A DNA stretch of 64,000 bases, taken from positions 38,190 through 102,189 of the forward strand of contig JANXTY010000044.1 in NCBI GenBank assembly GCA_025352145.1, in the 5' to 3' direction. Every line of letters begins with the position of its first letter. Positions within the stretch are counted from its first letter, which is position 1. A program made the position numbers and the translations under genes. The notes beneath the pieces are model-generated. The model saw only the letters and a program-made list of their open reading frames with translations. It ran no database searches and was not told the origin of the DNA. Shown piece after piece: positions 37,672-46,440 of the stretch. Source of the DNA: Oxalobacteraceae bacterium. Its GTDB lineage: Bacteria; Pseudomonadota; Gammaproteobacteria; Burkholderiales; Burkholderiaceae_D.

Positions 37672-38763
37672 TCAGATTTCCGGCTTTTTTGCCGATAGCC
37701 AAGTACGAATTCTCCCCGCATCGGCTAGCCGCGAATATTTTCCTTTGGAATCCAGAAAAACCATCACTACCGCTCTCCCAGCAATTTTTGCCTGCATCAC
37801 AAGGCAGCGACCTGCTTCGGCGATGTAACCTGTTTTTTGCAGGCCAATTTCCCAGTCCGGGTTGGCAACCAGACGATTAGAAGATTGGTATTGAAGTTGG
37901 CGGCCACCTGCATTAACGATGTATTTAGTATCGGTCGAATATTGACAGAGAATGGGATAGCGTTGTACCGCAATGACCAACTTGGCGAGATCGTTGGCGC
38001 TAGCGATATTTCGACTCGACAATCCGGTGGAATCGACGTAATGCGTATCAGTCATACCGAGTTCTTTTGCTTTGGCATTCATTGCCAGGACGAAAGCCGG
38101 TAACCCGCCAACGAAATTACGTCCTAGTGCTGCGGCCGCTCGGTTTTCGGAACTCATCAACGCGATATGCAGCATATTCGTACGGGTTAATGTCGCACCA
38201 ACACGCAGGCGTGAAGAGCTCTTTCTTTCTCTATCGATATCTTCTTCGGAAACCGTCAAAACCTCATCCATGTCCTGATTCGCTTCGACTACTACCAGCC
38301 CAGTCATTAACTTCGTAATGGAAGCAATAGGTAAAGCGATGCCGGAATTTTTTGCAAACAATATTTCTGAATTGGCTTGGTCTAAAACTAAAGCCACATT
38401 GGACTGTAAAGCCAGCGAATCAGGGGTGCCTTTTAATCCCGCTAAGTCACCCATTGTAGGGACAGCATTGGCAGTGACTGATGTGGAGTGTGGCAGGCGC
38501 CCATATACGACCCGACGTTTACCGTGTATCCAGACCGTTCTTTTAACTGCATACGTTGCATGTGCTTTGGATGTGTGTGCTGATTTTCCAATGATTAAAT
38601 GATGGGTTGTTCGAGATGTTTTCTTCGCGTGAGATTTACCGGAATGTATTTTTTTGTGTTTGGAGACCGCAGTGCCACCCAATACTTCGGTTTCCGCAAG
38701 TGCAAAAGCCGAAAATAGCGTCAGTATCAACGAAAAAAATACCACTATCGTAGATTTGACCAT
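37672..38763 (-). CDS. pbpG: D-alanyl-D-alanine endopeptidase, PbpG-like (S11 family)
   Basis: 363 residues from the ATG at 38763, which has GGGAG upstream and opens a signal peptide (MVKSTIVVFFSLILTLFSAFALA). A His/Lys/Ser-rich basic stretch (about 30-85) follows, then the penicillin-binding transpeptidase-like domain: SITK (Ser148, Lys151), SEN (about 204-206) and KTG near the C-terminus. It would cut peptidoglycan cross-links in the periplasm. The basic spacer may bind wall polymers; that is a guess. Confidence 0.92.
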   Translation of the reverse strand: MVKSTIVVFFSLILTLFSAFALAETEVLGGTAVSKHKKIHSGKSHAKKTSRTTHHLIIGKSAHTSKAHATYAVKRTVWIHGKRRVVYGRLPHSTSVTANAVPTMGDLAGLKGTPDSLALQSNVALVLDQANSEILFAKNSGIALPIASITKLMTGLVVVEANQDMDEVLTVSEEDIDRERKSSSRLRVGATLTRTNMLHIALMSSENRAAAALGRNFVGGLPAFVLAMNAKAKELGMTDTHYVDSTGLSSRNIASANDLAKLVIAVQRYPILCQYSTDTKYIVNAGGRQLQYQSSNRLVANPDWEIGLQKTGYIAEAGRCLVMQAKIAGRAVVMVFLDSKGKYSRLADAGRIRTWLSAKKPEI

Positions 38764-39142
38764 GGGTAGTCTCCCAACGTAAATATGCGATAACGCAATA
38801 TTGCAGTCTAGCAAAATATCAAATAATCGCAAGAGAATTAAGACCTTAGGAGATTTATTTCAACAAATTTCTTCACATCTTTTCCGTAAAAATTTGTCAT
38901 TTCATCCAATCTCTTTACTAGATTAATAGCGTTTTACTGAAATTGTGGGAAATATTGTTTTATCAGAGAAGTCAGGGTGATATTTTTATAAAAATAAAAA
39001 TATCATCGCCTACTAATTTTTATAGGTTTGGCGCAGCGCACAAAGATACCCTTGACTTAATAAAATCAGTGATTAGAATGCTGGATGTTGCGACGCACAA
39101 TTTAGGTCCTTAATTTAGCATTACACCCTTGAAGGAGTTTTT
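38764..39142 (+). other. Intergenic region between pbpG and phasin
   Basis: 379 bp, AT-rich. It holds the phasin promoter at 39052-39079 and an AAGGAG ribosome site before 39143. No additional gene seen. Confidence 0.5.
39052..39079 (+). promoter_or_regulatory. Sigma-70 promoter of the phasin gene
   Basis: -35 TTGACT (39052-39057), a 16-bp spacer and -10 TAGAAT (39074-39079). The leader to the ATG is about 57 nt and ends in GAAGGAGTTTTT. Confidence 0.55.
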
Positions 39143-39709
39143 ATGTTTTCAATCCCTGAGCAATTTTCTGCAGCGACCAAGGCTAATTTTGAAGCCCAAT
39201 TGGCAGCTTTTAATACCTTGACTTACAAAGCTTTTGAAGGCGTCGAGAAGTTATTGGATTTGAATATCAATGCAGCAAGAACCTCTTTAGAAGAATCAAC
39301 CGCAGCAGCGCAAAAATTGCTTGAGGTAAAAGACCCGCAAGAATTTCTTTCACTGACTTCTGCACAAGTACAGCCCAATGCCGAGAAGGCACTTGCTTAT
39401 GGCCGTCATTTAGTCGGCATCGCATCGAGTACCCAGGCTGAATTTACCAAGGCAGTTGAAGCACAAGTTTCTGAAACACATCGTAAGGTAACTTCTTTGG
39501 TGGATGAAGTAACTAAAAATGCTCCCGCCGGTTCTGAGAATGCCGTGGCAATGCTGAAATCAGTGATGGGTAATGCAAGCGCTGGTTATGAACAGGTGAG
39601 CAAGACAACCAAGCAGGCTGTGGAAGCAATCGAAGCCAATGTGGCTACTGCGGTAAGTCAGTTTGCACAGGCGTCGGAGAAATCTGCTCCTCCCCCTACC
39701 AAGAAATAA
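39143..39709 (+). CDS. phaP: Phasin family protein (PHB granule-associated)
   Basis: A 188-residue, almost wholly helical protein of the Phasin_2 type: FSIPEQFSAATKANFEAQLAAFNTLTYKAFEGVEKLLDLN at the start and Ala/Glu/Lys-rich heptads after. Phasins coat polyhydroxyalkanoate granules and control their size, so the host probably stores PHB. It has its own promoter and a strong terminator. The C-terminus (SAPPPTKK) is flexible. Confidence 0.95.
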   Translation: MFSIPEQFSAATKANFEAQLAAFNTLTYKAFEGVEKLLDLNINAARTSLEESTAAAQKLLEVKDPQEFLSLTSAQVQPNAEKALAYGRHLVGIASSTQAEFTKAVEAQVSETHRKVTSLVDEVTKNAPAGSENAVAMLKSVMGNASAGYEQVSKTTKQAVEAIEANVATAVSQFAQASEKSAPPPTKK

Positions 39710-39822
39710 GCGCTTCTCAGGAATTTTTTGATGAATATGGGAAAGCAGTATTTGTTGATTTAGCGTAGTGTTTTCAGTCCTCCCTCGGTACTCACATCCT
39801 CCCCCTGATAGGGTACCGTTTC

Positions 39823-39853
39823 AAATGCCTCGAATTATTCGAGGCATTTTTTT
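39823..39853 (+). terminator. Intrinsic terminator after phasin
   Basis: Perfect 12-bp stem AAATGCCTCGAA / TTCGAGGCATTT, 3-nt loop, continuing T-run. It lies 113 bp after the phasin stop and before the converging livF end. Confidence 0.88.
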
Positions 39854-39908
39854 GTTATGTGAATTCCTGTCTGCCGATGGCCTGGGAAGCAGTTTAACTA
39901 ATCGCAAT

Positions 39909-40640
39909 TTATTCGCCCAAATAGGCAGTTCGTACCCCGGGATCATCTAGCAAGTCTTTTGCTTTGCCGTCCATCACGATTAAACCGGAATCCATGACAT
40001 AACCACGATCCGCAGTTTGCAGGGCGAGTCTGGCATTTTGCTCCACCAGCAAAATGGTCATGCCCTGTGCTGAAATGGTGTGTATTACTTCAAAAATTTT
40101 CTCGACCATAATGGGTGACAAGCCCATTGAAGGCTCATCCAAGAGCAACAAATTGGGCCGGCTCATCAAGGCGCGCGCCATCGCCAGCATTTGCTGCTCT
40201 CCGCCCGATAGTGTGCCCGCCATTTGATGTGAGCGTTCTTTTAGGCGCGGAAACAAATCAAACCATTTTGCGATGTCAGCAGCGATTCCCGGTTTGTCGG
40301 TCCGGGTATAGGCACCCATCAATAAGTTCTCATGGATAGACATACGCGTAAAAACACCACGTCCTTCGGGCACCATTGCCAGTTTTTTCTCCGGCAACTG
40401 GAATGGTTTTATTTTTTCAAGCGACTCGCCGAGATATTCAATTTGTCCGTCCACGCTGCATTGGGGAAGCGTGCCTGTAATCGCTTTGAGCGTGCTGGTT
40501 TTACCAGCGCCGTTAGCACCGATTAACGTAACAAGTTCGCCGCGATGGATGACCAGATCAATTCCTTTCAGCGCTTTAATGCCGCCGTAGGTTACCTTTA
40601 GGCCACTCAACTTTAAAACAATGTTCCCCATATTACCCAT
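39909..40640 (-). CDS. livF: Branched-chain amino acid ABC transporter ATP-binding protein LivF
   Basis: 243 residues from the ATG at 40640, which overlaps the livG stop by 1 nt. Walker A GANGAGKTS, signature LSGGEQQMLAMARAL, Walker B LLLLDEPSMGLSP and H-loop VEQNAR are all present. LivF-type features include PEGRGVFTRMSIHENL. One of two ATPases of the HAAT transporter and last gene of the operon. Confidence 0.94.
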   Translation of the reverse strand: MGNMGNIVLKLSGLKVTYGGIKALKGIDLVIHRGELVTLIGANGAGKTSTLKAITGTLPQCSVDGQIEYLGESLEKIKPFQLPEKKLAMVPEGRGVFTRMSIHENLLMGAYTRTDKPGIAADIAKWFDLFPRLKERSHQMAGTLSGGEQQMLAMARALMSRPNLLLLDEPSMGLSPIMVEKIFEVIHTISAQGMTILLVEQNARLALQTADRGYVMDSGLIVMDGKAKDLLDDPGVRTAYLGE

Positions 40641-41410
40641 CAATGTGCCCCTCCCAAATACGCTGCAATCACAGCGGGGCTTTTTTGGATGTCGGCGGGG
40701 ATACCTTGCGCAATCAGTTTGCCATAATCGAGCACTGAGATTTGATCGCATAGGCCCATCACCAGTTTTACGTCATGCTCGATTAATAAAATGGTTTTTC
40801 CATCGCGCTTGATTTTGAGCAGCAGTTCGCGCAATGCCAATTTTTCTGTGGCGTTCATTCCGGCTGCTGGCTCATCTAGCGCAAGCAACTGTGGATCAGT
40901 GGCCAAGGCCCGGGCAATTTCCAGGCGACGTTGGTCGCCGTAGGAAAGAAAGCGAGCCGTTCTATCGGCAAATGGGGCGATGCCAACAAAATCCAGTAAA
41001 CCCATCGCCCTCAGCTTTATCCCAGCCTCTTCCTGACGTGCTGCCCGAGTGCGGAAGACGGCGCCGAAAACACCTTGATGCGTTCGCACGTGACAGCCAA
41101 CCATCACGTTTTCCAGCGCGCTCATATCGCCAAACAAGCGGATATTTTGAAAAGTACGCGCGATGCCCGCTTTTGCCACGGTATGTGGTGACGATGGGAA
41201 ATACGGTTTTCCTGCCAATTCAAAGCTACCTGCGTCTGGTTGATACAAGCCCGTAATGACATTGAAAAAAGTAGTCTTACCAGCGCCGTTCGGGCCGATC
41301 AGTCCATAGATCTGTCCTCTGGAGATGCTCATATCAACGTCTGTGAGCGCTTGTAATCCACCAAAATGTTTATTCACTCTAGCGACTTGAAGCATAATTT
41401 CTTCATTCAT
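40640..41410 (-). CDS. livG: Branched-chain amino acid ABC transporter ATP-binding protein LivG
   Basis: 256 residues from the ATG at 41410, with GGAGG 7 nt upstream; it overlaps the livM stop (ATGA). Walker A GPNGAGKTTFFNVITG, ARTFQNIRLFGDMSALENVMVG (LivG-typical), signature FLSYGDQRRLEIARAL and Walker B LLALDEPAAGMN are present. It pairs with LivF to drive uptake. Confidence 0.94.
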   Translation of the reverse strand: MNEEIMLQVARVNKHFGGLQALTDVDMSISRGQIYGLIGPNGAGKTTFFNVITGLYQPDAGSFELAGKPYFPSSPHTVAKAGIARTFQNIRLFGDMSALENVMVGCHVRTHQGVFGAVFRTRAARQEEAGIKLRAMGLLDFVGIAPFADRTARFLSYGDQRRLEIARALATDPQLLALDEPAAGMNATEKLALRELLLKIKRDGKTILLIEHDVKLVMGLCDQISVLDYGKLIAQGIPADIQKSPAVIAAYLGGAH

Positions 41411-42591
41411 TGCCCGGCCTCCGGCCGATTTTCTATTTTGGGAGAAGGCCATAAGCCAGCTGGGCGGTTGAGCATGATGATGACCAATGCGAGTCCGTAC
41501 AATAGCTGACGTAATACCTCTGCTTCGATGATGACGTGTCCGAACAGAAAATTCTGGGCCGGTTCCACCATGTGGCGCAGTACCTCTGGCAAAGCGGCTA
41601 AAACTACACCTCCTAAAATCACGCCGGGAATATGACCAATTCCGCCCAATACCACCATTGCCAGTACCGCAATGGATTCCGTTAACGAAAATGATTCCGG
41701 TGATACAAAACCTTGAAATGCGGCAAACATAGAACCAGCCACGCCACCGAAGGATGCACCCATGGTAAATGCTAGAAGCTTGATGTTACGTGTGTTGATG
41801 CCCATGGCTTGTGCTGCAATTTCATCCTCTCGAATCGCTACCCAAGCACGTCCAAGGCGCGAATGCTGAAGCCGCGTGGTGACAAATACAATACCGCCAC
41901 AAAGAAGCAAAAACAGAAAATAATAAGCATTCACCGAAGGCATAGAAAAATTGCCGACCATTACCGTGGCCTTGGACCCTGCCTCACCTCCTAGGGACAC
42001 ACCGAAAATGCGAATCGGGTCAATCAAGCTGATGCCCTGCGGGCCATTAGTGAAGTTAATCGGCGCATTCAGATTCACCATAAAAATACGAATAATTTCA
42101 CCAAAGCCCAACGTCACAATGGCGAGATAATCGCCACGCAACTTCAAAGTAGGCGCGCCTAGCAAGGCGCCGAAAAATCCGGCCGCAATTGCAGCAAGCG
42201 GCACGATAAACCAGATAGATAAATGAATGCCATTCCGCACAATATCAGGCCCCATCACAGCAACCAAAAAATTGCCGAATGCCGGTGTTTCATTGACGAA
42301 TGATTCCAGCACTACCGCGCATTGCGGCGAGGCCAGAAAAGCCGTCAAGTAAGCACCTACCGCATAAAAAGCGATATATCCAAGATCAAGCAAGCCAGCA
42401 AAACCCACCACGATATTTAAGCCCAGCGCCAACATGATGTACAACAGAGCCAGATCAATGATCCGTACCCATGAATTGCCGAAGCGGGATGCAACAAAAG
42501 GAAAAACCAGCAGTATCAACAGCATCAAAGCTAGTTTTGAGTAGCTTGCGACTGGCGCATTTTTCAAATCGACATTGAAGAGGATAGCCAT
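41407..42591 (-). CDS. livM: Branched-chain amino acid ABC transporter permease LivM
   Basis: A 394-residue permease with about ten hydrophobic segments. LGLNIVVGFAGLLDLGYIAFYAVGAY and the EAA-like AFTMGASFGGVAGSMFAA plus VLGGIGHIPGVILGG are typical. It has a longer loop (about 75-110) than many LivM proteins. It lies between livH and livG in the normal order. Confidence 0.94.
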   Translation of the reverse strand: MAILFNVDLKNAPVASYSKLALMLLILLVFPFVASRFGNSWVRIIDLALLYIMLALGLNIVVGFAGLLDLGYIAFYAVGAYLTAFLASPQCAVVLESFVNETPAFGNFLVAVMGPDIVRNGIHLSIWFIVPLAAIAAGFFGALLGAPTLKLRGDYLAIVTLGFGEIIRIFMVNLNAPINFTNGPQGISLIDPIRIFGVSLGGEAGSKATVMVGNFSMPSVNAYYFLFLLLCGGIVFVTTRLQHSRLGRAWVAIREDEIAAQAMGINTRNIKLLAFTMGASFGGVAGSMFAAFQGFVSPESFSLTESIAVLAMVVLGGIGHIPGVILGGVVLAALPEVLRHMVEPAQNFLFGHVIIEAEVLRQLLYGLALVIIMLNRPAGLWPSPKIENRPEAGQ

Positions 42592-42607
42592 CGTCGTCTA
42601 ATTTCCT

Positions 42608-43537
42608 TTAGGCCCGGTCAGCCACGCGTTCGCCCACAATGCCGGACGGTCGAATGGTGAGCGCAATGATCAAGACAACAAATGCAAAAATATCCTGGTA
42701 TTGACTACCTAAAAGGCCGCCCGTCCAATCGCCGATATAACCGGCGCCGAAGCTCTCGATCAAACCTAGCAAAATCCCCCCCAGCATCGCGCCATAAATA
42801 TTGCCTATGCCACCTAGTACTGCCGCCGAGAATGCCTTGAGACCAGGTGTAAATCCCATTGCAAATTGAATCGAGGAATAATTTGCACCCCAGATCACTC
42901 CAGCGACTGCCGCCAATGCTGCACCGACCGCAAAAGTAAACACGATGACCCGATTGATATCCACACCCATCAGGGCAGCAACCCGTGGATTCTCAGCTGT
43001 AGCACGCATGGCCCGTCCCATTTTGGTTTTTTCCACCAACAACACGAGACCGACCATCGATGTGGCCGCCAATGTCAATAACAATACTTGGGTGGGCGAT
43101 ATTAACGCGCCCGCCACATGCATTGACTCAGAGGACAACAGTGGGGGGAAAGGCAGGGGGTTACGGCCCCAGATTATCATGGCAAAAGTTTGCAACAAAA
43201 TCGATACGCCAAGCGCGGTAATGAGCGGTGCCAAACGGGGCGCATTGCGCAGTGGACGATAGGCGATACGTTCGATGATTAAATTGACGATGACGCACAC
43301 TGGAATAGCACCGACTATTGCAATAGCCAGTTGTACAGAACCCGGCAGGCCGGGTACAACGTTATTGAGTAATTTTAAAATTGTCAGGCCCGCCATCGCC
43401 CCGATCATTAACACATCACCGTGAGCGAAGTTAATCAAATTTAACACGCCATATACCATCGTGTAACCTAGGGCGATGAGCGCATACATGCTGCCTAGTA
43501 CCAGGCCATTGATCATTTGTTGAATGAATGTATCCAA
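42608..43537 (-). CDS. livH: Branched-chain amino acid ABC transporter permease LivH
   Basis: 309 residues from a TTG at 43537 (DTFIQQMINGLVLGSMYALIALGYTMVYG), the usual LivH beginning and length; the frame is open up to 43723 but that part looks like leader. Membrane segments and AAVLGGIGNIYGAMLGGILLG fit the family. First gene of a livHMGF operon. No binding protein gene is next to it in the window. Confidence 0.93.
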   Translation of the reverse strand: MDTFIQQMINGLVLGSMYALIALGYTMVYGVLNLINFAHGDVLMIGAMAGLTILKLLNNVVPGLPGSVQLAIAIVGAIPVCVIVNLIIERIAYRPLRNAPRLAPLITALGVSILLQTFAMIIWGRNPLPFPPLLSSESMHVAGALISPTQVLLLTLAATSMVGLVLLVEKTKMGRAMRATAENPRVAALMGVDINRVIVFTFAVGAALAAVAGVIWGANYSSIQFAMGFTPGLKAFSAAVLGGIGNIYGAMLGGILLGLIESFGAGYIGDWTGGLLGSQYQDIFAFVVLIIALTIRPSGIVGERVADRA

Positions 43538-44250
43538 AATAGGGGTCCTCTGAGGTGCGCTGTTAATTTTTACCCGGTATAAATAGAGGCACCCTAACGA
43601 ATTGGCTTGACGCGTGTTTGATTCCTGCGCCCAGACCGAATCCCCTCTCCATCGAAAACCGAACGCCCTCCTAAACGGTGCTAATCGAAGGATGCCATTT
43701 CCCATGAGAGAATGTATTGCCAACGGGAGTCAGGCGATATCCGCGAAAACGTGGGTTTAATAAAGCGATGAAATTTTACTTGGCGACGGCATCAATGCCA
43801 ATGGAAAAGGTGCTTATGTTTGACTGTTCCATGTGCAGATTCTATTTCCCCGTGTTTCTATTATTTTAAGATAGATTGCAGCTTCTTTTTTGGCTATACT
43901 GAATTTTGTAGTCTAGCGTGAAAGGATAACCTTGGCGGCTTGAAATCTTTCATTCCCGGCGTGCCATTACATTACTCTATCGCGATCTTTGCATACATTA
44001 CGTGAGTCATCGCTTGTTTTTTTGATTGGTAAGGCAATTTTCTTTTGTCGATCGGAGGGATGCCCCAATGCGCCCTTAGAAAATTTCCTTCCAATCTAAA
44101 ATCCTGGACGATCATTTTCCGTGTTGATCCAAAGATCGTGCTAGACACACCATAAAAATGCATACCCGTTTCTCCTGCTTTATGAAGGAGCGACGATTGA
44201 AGCCTGAGTAGGCACTAGGATTTAAACGCGTAGGTATTTGAAGGAATGTA
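43538..44250. other. Intergenic region between liv operon and signalling cluster
   Basis: 713 bp holding the livH leader/promoter, the possible small gene at 43972-44163, and the promoter of the signalling cluster. No other feature supported. Confidence 0.5.
43972..44163 (-). CDS. Possible small hypothetical protein (63 residues)
   Basis: An ATG (complement of 44161-44163) is preceded by AGGAG 8 nt upstream and opens 63 codons with ordinary codon use. The peptide is basic and aromatic (for example HWGIPPIDKRKLPYQSKK). No family recognised and no hydrophobic signal. The ribosome site is the main support. Confidence 0.35.
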   Translation of the reverse strand: MHFYGVSSTIFGSTRKMIVQDFRLEGNFLRAHWGIPPIDKRKLPYQSKKQAMTHVMYAKIAIE

Positions 44251-44559
44251 ATGCATCGAAACTGGATCCTCGATATTGATGACGCTAGACCGGGCATGAT
44301 TCTGTCGGACTCTGTCCTGGATGGACAAGGTGGAATTTTGGTGGTATCTGGAGCCGAACTGACCGACGGCCTCCTTAGATCCTTGCAAAGGCGGGGTATC
44401 GAAAAGCTTCTCATTGTAAATGATCAGATTCCAGAGGAAGAGATCGCTTTCGAAAAAATAAAGCAACAACAGAGGCTCACTAAACTGTTTAGAAAATACG
44501 CGGGCACCGACACAAACAATCTGCTTTTCCAGTGTGTTACCACGTATCGGCTGGGTTAG
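44251..44559 (+). CDS. Small stand-alone module resembling the C-terminal tail domain of the HD-GYP protein downstream
   Basis: A 102-residue protein. Residues about 12-57 (ARPGMILSDSVLDGQGGILVV... followed by LTDGLLRSLQRRGIEKLLI) align with residues 387-425 of the HD-GYP protein at 48931-50256 (LEPGMIIARDLVTSEGSLLL ...LNERLIQQIQEF). Such PGM-x-LAxDV modules accompany HD-GYP and related regulators. No enzymatic motif is present. It lies 26 bp before the EAL-REC gene and starts the cluster; the C-terminal part is charged and probably helical. Confidence 0.7.
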   Translation: MHRNWILDIDDARPGMILSDSVLDGQGGILVVSGAELTDGLLRSLQRRGIEKLLIVNDQIPEEEIAFEKIKQQQRLTKLFRKYAGTDTNNLLFQCVTTYRLG

Positions 44560-44585
44560 GCTACGCCTTGTTTGAGGAGAAAAAA

Positions 44586-46277
44586 TTGAATGATGCTCCC
44601 TGCAACACGCCAGTTAATTCGGTAAGTGAATCTGATATAAATATTCAGGAACTTGGCCCGGATAAACCAAGCGTATTGGAAGCATCGTTGTCCCTGGCAA
44701 TTAGTAGCGATCAACTACAAATTCATTACCAACCCATCGTGAAATTGCTGACGGGAAAAATTATCGGTGTAGAAGCTTTGCTGCGATGGGAACACCCGGC
44801 CCTAGGTTGTTTGTCTCCCAGATGGTTTATGCCAATGGCAGAGAAGTCGGGATTCATTACCGAAATTGGTGAATGGATGTTACGTAAAGCCTGCCAGGAT
44901 TTGCGCGCTTGGCTTGCCAGCGGTACCCCAAATATACGGGTTGCCGTGAACCTCTCAGCGAAACAGTTTTGGGATCCGTTGCTGGTAACAAAAATTCGCA
45001 GCGCTTTATCTGAAACCCTCATCGATCCTGGTATGTTATCGATTGAAGTGTCCGAAAGTACCTTAATCCAGAATATAGCATCGAGCAAATCCATCTTGCA
45101 GCAATTAAAAGGTTTGGGTCTGGACTTGACTTTGGATGATTTTGGCACCGGGATTTTCCCTTTTCATTATTTAGAGGATTTTCCTTTCAACCGCATCAGC
45201 ATTGATCAATCACTCATTCAACATGGCGCATCGAATGGAGACGATGCGGTGGTATCGAAAAATATCATTTCCCTTATTCATGCGCGAGGAATTCAGGTCG
45301 GTGCCAAACGCGTAGAAACCGAATCTCAGCGCGAATTGATGAGCTTGCAGCAATGTGATGAATTTCAAGGATACGTATTCTCCCGCGCCTTACCCTCCGA
45401 AGACATCCTTGCATTATTGCATCAGAACGACAGCACGATTAAGCCTGTGTCAAACGCCAAGAAATCACAACGCACTTTGCTGTTAGTCGATGACGAGAGC
45501 AATATTTTGGGTTCACTAAAACGTTTGCTGAGGCGTGAAAATTATCAAATTTTGACAGCCAACGGTGGACGTGAAGGCTTAGAATTGTTGAAGCAACACG
45601 AGGTCGATGTGATCGTATCCGACCAACGCATGCCGGGCATGACCGGTGTTGAATTTTTTCGTGAAGCAAAAATTCTTTATCCTCATACGGTTCGTATCGT
45701 ATTGTCTGGGTACACAGAGTTACAGTCCGTTACGGACGCTATTAACGAGGGTGCTGTCTATAAATTTATTACCAAACCGTGGGATGACGATCAGCTTCGG
45801 GGGCATATAGATGAGGCGTTTAGACACAAAGAAGTCATTGATGAAAACGACCGTCTTAACGTCGAAATCCGTGCTGCGAATCAGAAGCTGGCAATTGCAA
45901 ATTATCGATTGGAAAATGCATTAAAGGTCAAGCAACAACAAATTGCTCGCGATGAAGCGAGCCTCGATATCGTTCGGGAAGCGCTGCAACACATACCGCT
46001 TCCGGTGATCGGATTAGATGATACTGAGATGACTGTTTTTGTGAATATTGCGGCGAAAAATTTATTCCATTACATTAACCTGAACTTGGGCGACGACGCC
46101 AAACTCGTTATTCCTGAACTGGTGGAGCTCACTACAAATACAGACTATCGCGAAGGCGGGAAATGTATCGCCAACATTGAAAATACACCGTATGAGATAA
46201 CCATGAGAAAAATGGGTGGCGCCTCTCTTTCACGTGGCTGGTTGTTGGCTCTCACAAAATGTGATGTCAAAATATAA
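44586..46277 (+). CDS. EAL-REC protein with degenerate EAL and C-terminal PAS-like region
   Basis: 563 residues from a TTG at 44586 with GAGGAG 6 nt upstream; no in-frame ATG fits. Layout: EAL domain (about 40-285), REC receiver (about 297-415; acceptor Asp346 in VSDQRMPG, Lys in ITKPWDD), a coiled segment and a short PAS-like end. The EAL keeps EALLRW, VNLSAKQF and LDDFGTG, but the catalytic Lys position (normally LKID) reads ISID at 45198-45200, and the normal AEGVE loop reads AKRVE with Lys at 45306-45308. It therefore probably binds, not cleaves, c-di-GMP. Phosphorylation by the kinases nearby could control it. Confidence 0.85.
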   Translation: MNDAPCNTPVNSVSESDINIQELGPDKPSVLEASLSLAISSDQLQIHYQPIVKLLTGKIIGVEALLRWEHPALGCLSPRWFMPMAEKSGFITEIGEWMLRKACQDLRAWLASGTPNIRVAVNLSAKQFWDPLLVTKIRSALSETLIDPGMLSIEVSESTLIQNIASSKSILQQLKGLGLDLTLDDFGTGIFPFHYLEDFPFNRISIDQSLIQHGASNGDDAVVSKNIISLIHARGIQVGAKRVETESQRELMSLQQCDEFQGYVFSRALPSEDILALLHQNDSTIKPVSNAKKSQRTLLLVDDESNILGSLKRLLRRENYQILTANGGREGLELLKQHEVDVIVSDQRMPGMTGVEFFREAKILYPHTVRIVLSGYTELQSVTDAINEGAVYKFITKPWDDDQLRGHIDEAFRHKEVIDENDRLNVEIRAANQKLAIANYRLENALKVKQQQIARDEASLDIVREALQHIPLPVIGLDDTEMTVFVNIAAKNLFHYINLNLGDDAKLVIPELVELTTNTDYREGGKCIANIENTPYEITMRKMGGASLSRGWLLALTKCDVKI

Positions 46278-46440
46278 TGAGGCGACCATTTGTTATAAAA
46301 GTGATTCCTAACACTTCCAATGTCGTGGCGGCGGACGCGGTGCCGGACACACCGAGAGATCTCCTCGCACATAGGAATGAAGTCGGCCAAAGCGCCACAG
46401 CAATTACTTAGGTCGCATGCGATCGGTCAGGTGATATCCC

